Source: Lysobacterales bacterium 15-68-25 (GTDB lineage: Bacteria; Pseudomonadota; Gammaproteobacteria; Xanthomonadales; Rhodanobacteraceae). From it: 64,000 bases of DNA. The translations under genes and the position numbers were made by a program. Below are positions 7,537 through 16,388 of the stretch, one piece after another; the first letter of the stretch is position 1; every line of letters starts with the position of its first letter. The notes below the pieces were generated by a model, which was not told where the DNA came from, searched no databases, and saw only the letters and a list, made by a program, of their open reading frames with translations. Where the stretch lies: the NCBI GenBank assembly GCA_002279065.1, contig NCKB01000011.1, positions 62,001-126,000 of the forward strand, written 5' to 3'.

Positions 7537-8739
7537 TCAGGCCGCGGCTTCCGGCGGCTGGAACACACGATGCAGCACGAAGTCGGCGTTGATCTCCTCG
7601 CCGGTCATCAGCATGGCCACCAGTTCGCCGCCGAGGATCTGCGGGGCGATCAGCACATCGGGCTGGGCCAGTTTCACGCGCCCCAGGTAGCTGGCGTTGT
7701 TGACCGCCGCCACCGTGCGCACGCCCCTGGCGATCTCGCGCACGGCAAGCACGACGAAGGCATTGTCCGAATCGTTGTCCAGCATCGCCATGACCGCCTG
7801 CGCCTTGTCGGCACCGGCCTGGCGCAGTACGTCGCCATCGCTGGGGTCGCCATACACCGCGTCCACGTCGTCCGGCAGCGCGGTGTCCGGCGCGCGTCGC
7901 AGCAGGCGCGTCACCGGCTGGCCGCGGCGGCTCAGCTCGCGCCAGGTGTTCACGGCCAGCGGCGTGTCGCCGACCACGACGAAATGATGTTCGCGTTTCA
8001 TGCGACGTCCCTTGCGGTTGACGATGCGTTGCAGGCTGCGGGTGACCATCGGCGCCACCACCGCGGTGAGCGAGGTGGCGAACACCGCCACACCCAGCAC
8101 GATGATCGACACAGTAAACAACCGGGCATCGGAAGTCTGCGGAGTGATGTCGCCGTAGCCGACCGTACTCATGGTCACCACGGCGAAATACAGCGCCGTC
8201 GTCAGATCGGTGATCTGCGGACGGAACGCGGCGCCTTGATAATAGGCACCGAAGGTGGCGTAGAGCAGCAGCATCGCCACCGAGGTCAGCGCGAACAGTG
8301 TGCCCGACGTGAGGCTGGAGTGGTCGAAGCGCCGCCATGAGGCCAGCAGCAGGAAGGGCAACAGCAGAAAGTAGGCGGCGGCGTGGATGCCGTGCGGCGC
8401 CCGCCCGATCATCACGCTGGCCAGCGCGGTGAGGCTGAGCAGCAGCGCCAGCGTCCAGGCCAGCCGCGAGCGCAGCAGCAGGCCCAGCGCCGAAAGCAGC
8501 ATACCTGCACCGATCAGCAGGGACGGCAGCGAGTCCGGTGGCAGGTTGCGGCGGCTTTCCAGCAGGTCGTCGAGCACGGTGTGCAGCGAGCCCGCAGGCA
8601 TCGCCCGCAGCAGCCACCAGCCGCCCAGCCCCAGCAGGATCGCCAGCGGCAGCTGCGGAAACCAGCGGTCCGCCCGCAGGTCGGTGCCCCATGCCAGAAG
8701 GCGCCGGCGCAGGCGTTGCGTCGTGGAGGGCTGCAGCAT
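7537..8739 (-). CDS. kch: Kch-type voltage-gated potassium channel protein
   Basis: A 400-residue inner-membrane ion channel, close in length and layout to E. coli Kch (417 aa). Several hydrophobic segments cover residues 29-165. A pore helix follows, with the K+ selectivity filter TVGYGD at 192-197, and a last transmembrane helix to about 225. From about residue 245 there is a cytoplasmic RCK/TrkA-N Rossmann domain (HHFVVVGDTPLAVNTW) with the DNDSDNAFVVL and GEEINAD segments seen in Kch. The start is ATG (MLQPSTTQ). It ends 17 bp from the convergent NTF2-like gene and appears monocistronic. Confidence 0.9.
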   Translation of the reverse strand: MLQPSTTQRLRRRLLAWGTDLRADRWFPQLPLAILLGLGGWWLLRAMPAGSLHTVLDDLLESRRNLPPDSLPSLLIGAGMLLSALGLLLRSRLAWTLALLLSLTALASVMIGRAPHGIHAAAYFLLLPFLLLASWRRFDHSSLTSGTLFALTSVAMLLLYATFGAYYQGAAFRPQITDLTTALYFAVVTMSTVGYGDITPQTSDARLFTVSIIVLGVAVFATSLTAVVAPMVTRSLQRIVNRKGRRMKREHHFVVVGDTPLAVNTWRELSRRGQPVTRLLRRAPDTALPDDVDAVYGDPSDGDVLRQAGADKAQAVMAMLDNDSDNAFVVLAVREIARGVRTVAAVNNASYLGRVKLAQPDVLIAPQILGGELVAMLMTGEEINADFVLHRVFQPPEAAA

Positions 8740-8904
8740 CGGAGTCGGTGGCCGCGGAGGAAGTAGGCGAACGTTACGGCCTGCGCTCCGCGAAGAAAAC
8801 TCCGCGGCTTCCGCAACGCGGCTGGCTGCCCGCCATGAGGCGTCGTCGGCCGGCCGGACAGGCGCTACAGTGGCGGCCGACCATCGACGAAGGGACGCGT
8901 GGCG

Positions 8905-10044
8905 ATGCACCCGAAGAGCTTCCCCGGACCAGGGGCGTGCGCGGATCCTGCCGGGACGGACCAGGATGGTTCGGTCGCGGCCCAGCAGCTTCCCCCTTCC
9001 TCGGCGCTCGGCGGGTTGGGCGTGCCGCACCTGCGGCGGCTCTGGTCGTCGGCGATGGCCGCAAGGTACGGGCATGCCGGGCAGCGTGCCGGCGAGTCGC
9101 TGCTGGACCGGCTGGTGCTCGATGCGCTCGGGCTCGGCCTGCACCAGACCTGGGATTACCTGCTGCATGAGGCCCCGGCGTTCGAGGCCTTCGAGGCCTG
9201 GATCGTCGCGACGGCAGGGCGACCCGACGAGCGGAGCGTGCAGCGCCTGCGCACGCTGATCGCCGACGCGCCGAGGATGCGGGCCGTGGACGGCTGGCTG
9301 GAGGCGATCGAGACCGCTCCGCCGGTACTGGATGCGGCCGACCTCGAACAATGGGCGGAGCACGGCTACGTGGTGCTCGCCGATGCGATCACGCCGGAGG
9401 AAAGGGAGGCCGCCGCGGAGGCGATCCTGCGCCATGTCGGTGCGATGCCGGACGAGCCGGAGTCGTGGTACCGGTACGGCGGGCGCCACGGGATCATGGT
9501 GGAGCTGATCCAGCACGCCGCACTCGACGCCGTCCGACGCTCGCCGCGCGTCCACAAGGCTTTCGCCCAGCTCTGGGGTACGGCGGACCTGTGGGCCAGT
9601 GCCGACCGCTGCGGTTTCCATCCCCCGCAGCGTCCCGGGTACCCGTTTCCCGGGCCGGATCTGCACTGGGACATGGATTTCGGCGAGCCGCTGCGGTTCG
9701 GCACGCAGGGCATCCTCTACCTGACCGACACGCCGGCCAACCAGGGGGCGTTGACCGTCGTGCCCGGATTCCACCGGCGCCTGCCGGACTGGCTGGCCGC
9801 CCTCGCTCCGGGCGTGGACCCGCAGCAGCAGGACCTGCATGCGCTGGGACCGCGGCCCATCGCCGGCAAGGCGGGTGACCTGGTGATCTGGCATCAGTGG
9901 CTACCGCACGGCGCGAGTCCGAACGCCGGCATGCATCCGCGCATCGTGCAGTACGTCAACCTGATGGCCGGGGCCGCTGCCGTACCCCGGTCGGCCGATG
10001 CGGGTGCCGGGTCGGTCGTGTCGATCGAGTGCTCCACAACCTGA
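8905..10044 (+). CDS. Phytanoyl-CoA dioxygenase (PhyH) family protein
   Basis: A 379-residue Fe(II)/2-oxoglutarate-dependent oxygenase. The double-stranded beta-helix carries the metal triad: HxD at H254/D256 (in LHWDMDF) and the distal His at about 335 (WLPHGASPN), with an Arg a few residues later (HPRIV) for 2-oxoglutarate. An N-terminal helical extension of roughly 140 residues precedes the catalytic domain and is not recognised. ATG at 8905 is nine bases after AAGGGA. A GTG two codons earlier is too close to the site. The hydroxylated substrate cannot be read. It runs 16 bp into the next gene's start region, so co-transcription is likely. Confidence 0.82.
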   Translation: MHPKSFPGPGACADPAGTDQDGSVAAQQLPPSSALGGLGVPHLRRLWSSAMAARYGHAGQRAGESLLDRLVLDALGLGLHQTWDYLLHEAPAFEAFEAWIVATAGRPDERSVQRLRTLIADAPRMRAVDGWLEAIETAPPVLDAADLEQWAEHGYVVLADAITPEEREAAAEAILRHVGAMPDEPESWYRYGGRHGIMVELIQHAALDAVRRSPRVHKAFAQLWGTADLWASADRCGFHPPQRPGYPFPGPDLHWDMDFGEPLRFGTQGILYLTDTPANQGALTVVPGFHRRLPDWLAALAPGVDPQQQDLHALGPRPIAGKAGDLVIWHQWLPHGASPNAGMHPRIVQYVNLMAGAAAVPRSADAGAGSVVSIECSTT

Positions 10045-10060
10045 GGGGGAGGGCCGGACC

Positions 10061-10885
10061 ATGCGTTGGAACATCGGGACGAGCGTGCTGCTTTGTCTGC
10101 TGCTGCTGCTGGCGGGGTGCCAAGCCTCGCGGCTGGCGCAGTTGTTCGGATCGCCGGCTGACGAGAAGGCCGCCTCGCACTACGTCGATCTTCTGCGTGA
10201 CCGGCAGTACGCGGCGATCGAGGCGGTGGTCGATCCCTCCCAGCGCAGGCCGGACCTGCACCAGAAACTCGAAACGATGGCGTCGTATCTCCCGTCGGCG
10301 TCCCCGACCTCGGTCAAGGTCGTCGGCGTGCAGTCGATGCAGCGTTCCGGCGAGCGCACGATCAGCTATACCTTCCAGTACCAGTATCCGGACCGATGGC
10401 TGCTGATTCGCGTCGTCAGGCGCACGACGGATGGCTCCACGACACTGCTCGGCCTGCGGGTACAGCCGCTGCCGGCAGCGCTGGAAACGATCAACCGGTT
10501 CACCTTGCACGGAAAGAGCGCGCTGCAATACGCGGTGCTCGCCGCTGCGATCGTGGTGCCGCTGCTTTGCATCTACGCGCTGGCCCTGTGCGTGCGCACA
10601 CCCCTGCGCGGTCGGCGCTGGCCATGGATCCTGTTCATCATTTTCGGCCTGGTCACCGTGTCGGTGAACTGGACCAGCGGGCAGTGGAACGTCCAGGCCA
10701 TCTCGTTCCTGCTGTTCGGCGCCGGCGCCAGCAAGGCGCCGTACGGACCATGGATCATCTCGGTCGGATTCCCGCTCGGCGCCATCTGGTTTCTCGCGCG
10801 TCGCCGCCACCTGATCCGGCAGGCCACCCAGGCACCGGTGCCGCCCGAGCTGCCCGCCAGGGCCGGACCCGGCGCGGCGGAGTAA
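10061..10885 (+). CDS. Lipoprotein with C-terminal transmembrane helices
   Basis: A 274-residue protein. The N-terminus has a lipoprotein signal ending LLLLAGC, with Cys 20 as the lipidation site. A soluble alpha/beta domain of about 125 residues follows (LRDRQYAAIEAVVDPS to GLRVQPLP). Then come three or four hydrophobic helices (near AVLAAAIVVPLLCIY, ILFIIFGLVTVSV and IISVGFPLGAIWFL), ending in a basic RRR tail. A lipid anchor plus multiple helices in one small protein is unusual. It lies directly behind the PhyH-like gene. No family recognised beyond a DUF3887-like look to the soluble part. Confidence 0.68.
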   Translation: MRWNIGTSVLLCLLLLLAGCQASRLAQLFGSPADEKAASHYVDLLRDRQYAAIEAVVDPSQRRPDLHQKLETMASYLPSASPTSVKVVGVQSMQRSGERTISYTFQYQYPDRWLLIRVVRRTTDGSTTLLGLRVQPLPAALETINRFTLHGKSALQYAVLAAAIVVPLLCIYALALCVRTPLRGRRWPWILFIIFGLVTVSVNWTSGQWNVQAISFLLFGAGASKAPYGPWIISVGFPLGAIWFLARRRHLIRQATQAPVPPELPARAGPGAAE

Positions 10886-10915
10886 TGCACTCCTGCCTGG
10901 CGCGGGGAGGGCGTG

Positions 10916-11698
10916 TCAGGGAGCGCTTCCGCTGTGCGTCCTGGCGGTCCAGCGCAGCCGGTGTACGTCGAATGGTTGATCCAGGAGCGGCTTGACGATC
11001 AGGAAGTAGGGCGAGATGTCGAAGTCGCGCGGCGCGAAGAGGCGCGAGTTGCGGATGTGCAGGCGTTCCCTCTGCTCGCGGTGGGCGCCGGGCAGGTGGC
11101 GGTCGCAGCGGTCGATCAGCGGCAGGATCGGGTAGCGCACGCTGTGGAAGGCATCGGCGATCAGCGACGAGCAGATCGCCCGCGTCGGGTCGCCGCTGCC
11201 CAGCGCCAGCATGCGGCGGCGCCAGTGTCCGGGTACCGGAGGGGTGGGCAGCAGGAAGCGCATCAGGTCGACGATGTTGCGCACGTCGTACTGCTGGCCC
11301 AGTCGCCGAATGGCGTGGGCGATCACCGTGTCTACCTCGTCCTGGCTCAGCCCCACCGCGCGGCAGATGCGGGTGTGCAGGCCACGATAGCTGTGCAGGG
11401 GCACGGCACGCACGCCGTCGCTCACGTCGGCCTCGATCAGTACGTGCGATCCCAGTTCCGGGCATTCGTCGGCCAGCGCCCCGCCCACGTACAGCGCCGC
11501 ATGCGACCAGCTGGACTGGGTGAGGTACTTGATCGCCGTGCTGAAGCGACTGCTGCCTTCCACCAGCAGCACATCGCCCGGGCGCAGCGTGGTTTCGAGC
11601 AGGTCGAAGCCGGAGGTGCCGAAGTGCGTCTCGACCGCGCGCGGCCTGGCGAGGAATGCCGCCAGCCGACGACCGAGCCAGTCCAGTGGATGAAACAC
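10916..11698 (-). CDS. YiiX/YebB-like permuted NlpC/P60 papain-like peptidase
   Basis: A 260-residue protein of the permuted papain-like (YiiX, DUF830) group. The conserved His is in SSWSHAALYVG, the acidic residue in VLIEAD, and the Cys downstream in the AICSSLIADAF segment, the order expected after circular permutation. Family members cleave or transfer acyl/amide bonds in murein or lipids. There is no obvious signal peptide, so it may be cytoplasmic or membrane-associated through the N-terminal FHPLDWLGRRLAAFLARP helix. It starts at GTG, with GGGAGGG seven bases upstream. Confidence 0.75.
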   Translation of the reverse strand: MFHPLDWLGRRLAAFLARPRAVETHFGTSGFDLLETTLRPGDVLLVEGSSRFSTAIKYLTQSSWSHAALYVGGALADECPELGSHVLIEADVSDGVRAVPLHSYRGLHTRICRAVGLSQDEVDTVIAHAIRRLGQQYDVRNIVDLMRFLLPTPPVPGHWRRRMLALGSGDPTRAICSSLIADAFHSVRYPILPLIDRCDRHLPGAHREQRERLHIRNSRLFAPRDFDISPYFLIVKPLLDQPFDVHRLRWTARTHSGSAP

Positions 11699-11792
11699 GT
11701 CGCCGCCCTCCCGCTTGTCCGACGCGGGCAGCTTAGCGGCTTACTCCCATGGCGAAGCAGGGTCGGGATTGACTGGTCCCCCGCCCGGGGAC

Positions 11793-11817
11793 GTACCCGC
11801 CCTTGGCGGGCGGGTAC
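11793..11817 (-). terminator. Strong hairpin downstream of cytochrome-like gene
   Basis: A 10-bp perfect stem GTACCCGCCC / GGGCGGGTAC has a 5-base loop. A second hairpin, GTCCCC / GGGGAC, lies immediately beyond it. The pair is 20 bp after the stop of the leftward gene. There is no run of T residues, so it may stabilise the mRNA end or give weak termination. Confidence 0.35.
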
Positions 11818-11837
11818 ACGGCGTGCCGGAACAACGA

Positions 11838-13385
11838 CTACTTGCGACCCGCTGTCGTCGCGCCGGAGCCGGAGGGCGATTTAGGTGGCGTGGCGACCTT
11901 GACGTTCTGCTGGATCGACCAGGAGAAGTCCATCTTCAGGTACGGCTTGAAGTCTGCGCTGTCGAGGTCGACGTAACGGTCCGCGGTATACGGCAGCGTG
12001 CTGCCGTTGCCCTTGGAGTAGGTCGCCTGGATGTGGCAGCTCATGCAGTTGGTCTGCACGCCGACGTTCATGTCGTAGGTGACGCCCTGGTAGGTCCACG
12101 GCTTCGAGCCGGGGAGGTCGCTGTTGTGCGAGAAGGGCGCTTCCAGGTAGGGGTTGTAGCAAAGCACTGGCTTGGTGCCCTGGCCGCCGGTGATCGGCTG
12201 GTTCGGCGTGACCATCTGGTAGGCCGCGCACATCGCGTAGTGCGCCGCGGCGCCTTTCACCTGCGCCGGACGGGCGGCGAGATCGGCGGCGGTCATCGGC
12301 GCGATGGCCTTGTTCGGATCCGGCTGCCACCAGTAGGTCTGCCAGGTCCACTCGGTCATCTCGCGCGTACCGACGTGCATGGCGGCGAGCACGACAGTCT
12401 CGCCGGCCTTGGGCGCGTAGGTCTTCGTGCCGATGGTGACGTTGATGCCCTGCTTCGCCCACTCGCTGGCTTCCCTGGGCGTCAGCTTGAAGTGGATGAA
12501 GTTGGCCAGTCCGTAGGTGCTGGCGGGCGTGCGCGAGCTGCCGTCGTCGCTGCAGGTGGTGTCCACCGCACCGGTGCCCGTGCCTGCGCCGGACGCCTGC
12601 GTGTCGATCCACACGCATTGCCCCCACAGGTTGGACGGGAAGGCGATGGCGGGATTCGGCGGCCCCGGCCAGGTGCTCAGCCGGTAATAGCGGCCCTGGA
12701 CGAGCAAGGGCGCACCCAGCCAGAAGTAGGTCGGCTTGAGCGACACCGAGTAGTTGTTCAGGGTGATGCCCGGTTCGCCCTTGGCCAGCATCGCATCCAG
12801 CGTGGTGGAGGACAGCCAGTGGTTCGCCTGCACCTGCTTGGCCATCTGCGGCGACCAGTTGACGGTGACCAGCACCTGGTCGCTGCTGCTCGGCAGTGCC
12901 TCGGCGCGGGTCTGCTCGACGAAATGGTGACCGTGGAACTGGCCGGGACGTTGCAGCGCATGGAACACCGCCGAGCGGCCGTCGGAGGTGCGGAACTGGG
13001 TGGCACCACCGGAATTCATGCCCGAGGAGATCAGCGTGCCGTCATAGGGCGACTGCCAGGTTTCGTACACGTGCAGGCCCGGCAGCACGGTGCGGGTGAG
13101 CGAGGCCCACAGGCCCCAGGCGTGGGTGGCGATCCAGGCATGGTCGCCCTGGTCGACGTGCTTGAGGATCGTCTGCTCGGACTCGGGATAGGCGTAGCCC
13201 TTCACATGCGGATTGGGCAGCGGCATGGGGCCGACCACGATCTCGGGTGCGGCATGGCCCTTGTCCGAGCTCCGCGCGATACCGGGCACGGCTGCGATGG
13301 CGGCGACGACGCAGAGGGGCAGCGCGGCGCGGACGAACGTGCTTGAACGGCGGGACTGCAATCTCTGGTGCGTGGATTGCGACAT
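11838..13385 (-). CDS. Exported single-haem cytochrome c-like protein, 515 aa
   Basis: The protein has a signal peptide of about 38 residues (RAALPLCVVAAIAAVPGIARSSD) and a large periplasmic domain. A single c-type haem attachment site, CMSCH, lies at residues 447-451 close to the C-terminus. The body is rich in aromatic residues (TYFWLGAPLLVQGRYY, WTWQTYWWQPDPN) and has scattered Cys residues. It resembles proteins annotated only as hypothetical cytochrome c family members. AAGGAAG precedes the ATG. It stands alone, with a long upstream gap and a hairpin behind it. Its electron partner and substrate are unknown. Confidence 0.78.
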   Translation of the reverse strand: MSQSTHQRLQSRRSSTFVRAALPLCVVAAIAAVPGIARSSDKGHAAPEIVVGPMPLPNPHVKGYAYPESEQTILKHVDQGDHAWIATHAWGLWASLTRTVLPGLHVYETWQSPYDGTLISSGMNSGGATQFRTSDGRSAVFHALQRPGQFHGHHFVEQTRAEALPSSSDQVLVTVNWSPQMAKQVQANHWLSSTTLDAMLAKGEPGITLNNYSVSLKPTYFWLGAPLLVQGRYYRLSTWPGPPNPAIAFPSNLWGQCVWIDTQASGAGTGTGAVDTTCSDDGSSRTPASTYGLANFIHFKLTPREASEWAKQGINVTIGTKTYAPKAGETVVLAAMHVGTREMTEWTWQTYWWQPDPNKAIAPMTAADLAARPAQVKGAAAHYAMCAAYQMVTPNQPITGGQGTKPVLCYNPYLEAPFSHNSDLPGSKPWTYQGVTYDMNVGVQTNCMSCHIQATYSKGNGSTLPYTADRYVDLDSADFKPYLKMDFSWSIQQNVKVATPPKSPSGSGATTAGRK

Positions 13386-13977
13386 GGCGGTAGCTTCCTT
13401 TGGGTTGCCATAGTGAGGCAGGGCATCTCGCCCTGGGTGTGGTGCAGGGAATGACGCCGGGAGGGTGCGGCTTGAGGCCTCCCGGGTCGAAGTTTTCGCG
13501 GATGGGGCAGGCGCGACAGTGAGCGCGGCGTGCGAGAAGCCGAACCGAGAGTGATGGCGATGCCGCAAAAGGTTGTGGTTCGCCGGTTCGGTACCGGGCC
13601 TGGTGGATGCGGATGAACCGGGATATTCCGGGGATGCCGTGCAGCCCCGGGCAGACAGGCGTGCGACGCCTGCAATCGTCATCCCTGACATCGAGCGAGC
13701 ACTCCCTTGGCCGCTTCCCCTGGACAGGCACCGATCGATCAGCGGCCTGAATGCGGCTGGATTCTTCGCGGGCCAGGCGAACGTGTCAATCGGAAGAATG
13801 GAGAGCGCCGGACAGCCGCGTGGAGGTTCGCGGCGTGCATCACGGCGAGGGCTGCGGCGGGTCTGTCCGGCGGCCGGATACGGCGGTTGGGGCCGGCAAC
13901 CACGGGCTGATGGCGGTCAGGAGCTGGATGCGGGACAGGCCTACACTGTGGCGCAGGACGGATCGGAGGCAGATGCG
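13386..13977. other. 592-bp divergent intergenic region
   Basis: This lies between the cytochrome-like gene (leftward) and the RMD1-like gene (rightward). Frames extending either gene into it have no usable start context or domain. A GGGAGG...CCTCCCGGG inverted element is near 13460-13485, and a TACACT -10-like hexamer is at 13942-13947. I see no RNA structure I can name. Confidence 0.5.
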
Positions 13978-15105
13978 ATGGGCGAGGCTTCTTCGGTGAC
14001 CGTGCGGGCTGGCGAGCTGGTGGCCCTGCGCCTGTTCGACATCGCCTACGCCATCGATCTCGCCCGGGCGGAGGTGGCCTGGCTGGAGCGCGCCGGGGCG
14101 GAGGGGCGGCGTAGCCGTCTCCTCACGGCGCCGCCCAAGGCGCTGGCGTTCGACGTGCCGCCGCTGGACCTCCCGCTGGAACCGATGACCCTGGTGCTGG
14201 ACGGTGTCGAGGTCACCGCGCGCGTGCGCGTGCGCCTGTACGACTTTGGCGTGGCTGCATTCGCGCTGCGCATCGCCGTCGCCGATGCGTCGTGGCCGGT
14301 TTTTGCCGCGCGCTTCAATGCACTGGATCGTGCCGTCGGCCCCTCTGCGCCGGAGGCTCTGTGGACAACGCTGCTCCAGCGTGTGGTCGATGCCGTCGCT
14401 CCGGCGCTGGACCGGCCGGCCGCCGGTGCGACGTTGCAGGAGGACTACCTGCTCGGCGTGGTGCAGGCCCTCGACGAGCCGCTGGACGCCGCCACCCTGC
14501 GCGAGCGGGTCGACCTGGCTGCGCTGCTGTCCGGCGAAACGCGTCCGCTGTCCGAAGGCGCCCGCCGCGACCTGCTGGCGCACGGCTACTCCTACTACGC
14601 CGATGACCTGGTGCTGCTCACCTGGGATCGAGCCTTCGTCTACGAGCCCCGCGGCGACTCGGACGTGGCTGACGTGATCGAGGTGGCGAACGCGCAGCTG
14701 GTGGAGTTCCGCTACTACGACACACTGCTCGACAACGAGCTGCCGCGCATGTACGCCCGCGTGCAGGAGGCACGCGGTACCGGATCGCTGCTGGCGGCCC
14801 GCCGCTTCGCGAACCTGGCGCGGGGGCTGTACATGCTGGTGGCCGAGGCGACCGAACTCACCGAGAAGGTGGACAACGCGCTGCAGGTGACCGAGGACGT
14901 GTACCTGGCCCGCGTCTACAGTGCCGCGCTCGGACTGTTCCGCGTGCCTGCGCTCAGCGCGTCGGTCGACCGCAAGCTGGCGATCATCCGCGACACCTAC
15001 GCCGCGCTCTACGAGGAGGCCTCGAGCCGCCGATCGGAGTGGCTGGAAATCGCCATCGTGCTGCTGATCGTGCTGGAGGTGGTGCTGTCGTTGCTGCGGC
15101 ACTGA
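13978..15105 (+). CDS. RMD1/YagE (DUF155) family protein
   Basis: A 375-residue protein of the RMD1/YagE family. The C-terminal half contains the diagnostic pattern YYADDLVLLTWDRAFVYEP, LVEFRYYDTLLDNEL and KVDNALQVTEDVYLARVY. A final transmembrane helix follows (about 352-372, EIAIVLLIVLEVVLSLL). Yeast RMD1 and RMND1 members sit in organelle membranes, and bacterial roles are uncharacterised. The start ATG lies eight bases after GGAGG; the longer open frame upstream lacks domain similarity. It is followed after 78 bp by the aldolase-type gene. Confidence 0.82.
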   Translation: MGEASSVTVRAGELVALRLFDIAYAIDLARAEVAWLERAGAEGRRSRLLTAPPKALAFDVPPLDLPLEPMTLVLDGVEVTARVRVRLYDFGVAAFALRIAVADASWPVFAARFNALDRAVGPSAPEALWTTLLQRVVDAVAPALDRPAAGATLQEDYLLGVVQALDEPLDAATLRERVDLAALLSGETRPLSEGARRDLLAHGYSYYADDLVLLTWDRAFVYEPRGDSDVADVIEVANAQLVEFRYYDTLLDNELPRMYARVQEARGTGSLLAARRFANLARGLYMLVAEATELTEKVDNALQVTEDVYLARVYSAALGLFRVPALSASVDRKLAIIRDTYAALYEEASSRRSEWLEIAIVLLIVLEVVLSLLRH

Positions 15106-15183
15106 TCGCATGACCGACGGCCCGTGCCGCGGCGCCGGGAGCGCGGCACAATGCAGGGTTGTCCCGCCACGCATCGACACCCC

Positions 15184-16257
15184 ATGACCGATCACGCGCT
15201 CAAGCAGGCCTGCCGGCTGTTTCTCTCCCGTCCACCCGCGCCGCCCGTGGCCGAGACCATGGCCCGGCTGGCCGGGCATCCGGCCGCGTCCGATGCGGTG
15301 GACGAGTACGGAGCCGGCGGCGCGGTGGCGGCGCTGGAGCAGGCCACGGCCGAGCGGCTGGGCAAACCGGCCGGGCGGTTCTTCATCAAGGGTGTGACGG
15401 CGCAGCTGTGTGCGCTGCAGGCGTATGCCGACGCGCGCGGCTGCCGCAATGTGGCGATCCATCCGATGGGCCACATGGACATGGACGAGGCCGGTGCGCT
15501 GGAGCGGGCCGCGGGCCTGCAGGCGATCCGGCTGGGTCGCCACGCGCCGTTCTCGCTGGCGATGCTGAAGGCAGTGACCGAGCCGTTGGCCGCGGTGGTG
15601 GTGGAACTGCCGCTGCGCCGTGCGGGTTTCCTGCTGCCGCCGCTGGACGAGCTTCGCGCGATCTCGGCGTGGTGCCGCGAACGGGCAATCCCGTTGCATC
15701 TCGACGGCGCCCGGCTGTGGGAGGCGGCCGCCGGCTACGGCGTGACCGAGGCCGCGCTGGCCGCGCTGGCCGACAGCGTCTACGTCTCCTTCTACAAGGG
15801 GCTGGGTGGCCTGGGGGGCGCACTGGTGGCCGGCGCGCCCGAGTTCATCGTCAGCCTTGCTCCGTGGAAGAGCCGCTACGGCGGCAACCTCGTCACCGCC
15901 TGGCCCTATGCGATCAGCGCGCTGGACGGGCTGGAACGGCTGGCGCCCCGCATGGGCGAATTCGTCGAACGGGCCCGCGCCTTGGCGGCCGCCCTGGCGG
16001 AGCTGCCGCAGGTGCTGGTGCATCCGGGGCGGCCGCACACCAACGCTTTCCAGCTCTGGCTGAGGGGGCGACCGGACACGCTCGCCGCCCGCCACCGCGC
16101 GATGGCGAAGGCGGGCGAGTGGTGGCTGTTCGATGTGTTCGCCGAGGCGCCGCTGGACGGCTGGACGATGGTGGAGATCCAGATCGGCCCGGCCTCCGAG
16201 CACTGGAGCGTCGAGCAGGCTGTGCAGGCGATCATTCGCTTCGTATCGGGCGAATAG
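15184..16257 (+). CDS. Threonine-aldolase / beta-eliminating lyase family PLP enzyme
   Basis: A 357-residue fold-type I PLP enzyme of the beta-eliminating lyase family (low-specificity threonine aldolase group). The PLP Lys is K205 in SFYKGLGGLGG. The cofactor-binding Asp is D174 in LHLDGARLW. The N-terminal DEYGAGGAVAALEQ segment replaces the usual G-D-x-x-Y-G-x-D pattern. Threonine aldolase itself is typically about 340 residues, so the length fits. The real amino-acid substrate may be a beta-hydroxy amino acid other than threonine. The start is the ATG giving MTDHALKQ. Confidence 0.8.
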   Translation: MTDHALKQACRLFLSRPPAPPVAETMARLAGHPAASDAVDEYGAGGAVAALEQATAERLGKPAGRFFIKGVTAQLCALQAYADARGCRNVAIHPMGHMDMDEAGALERAAGLQAIRLGRHAPFSLAMLKAVTEPLAAVVVELPLRRAGFLLPPLDELRAISAWCRERAIPLHLDGARLWEAAAGYGVTEAALAALADSVYVSFYKGLGGLGGALVAGAPEFIVSLAPWKSRYGGNLVTAWPYAISALDGLERLAPRMGEFVERARALAAALAELPQVLVHPGRPHTNAFQLWLRGRPDTLAARHRAMAKAGEWWLFDVFAEAPLDGWTMVEIQIGPASEHWSVEQAVQAIIRFVSGE

Positions 16258-16388
16258 CTTTCACGCGGCGAACTCGCCACGGCACCGCCGGTGCTGCGTG
16301 TTCGGCGCGTCGGGCGGCCGTTCGCGATGGAGGCAACTGGTGTCCGTGGTCGCCTCGCCCCGGCGTTTCCGGGACACGACGCCTGTCT

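Noticed and set aside
7537-8739. Novel fusion of channel and regulatory domain
   Set aside because: The layout is simply that of E. coli Kch.
11715-13346. 543-codon plus-strand frame opposite the cytochrome-like gene
   Set aside because: The minus strand carries a signal peptide, CMSCH and a good ribosome binding site; the plus frame has none of these.
13386-13691. N-terminal extension of the cytochrome-like gene
   Set aside because: It would bury the signal peptide about 100 residues inside the protein. The AAGGAAG site supports the start at 13385.
13573-13977. Upstream in-frame extension of the RMD1/YagE-like gene
   Set aside because: It adds about 135 residues with no similarity to the family, while a GGAGG site sits just before the ATG at 13978.
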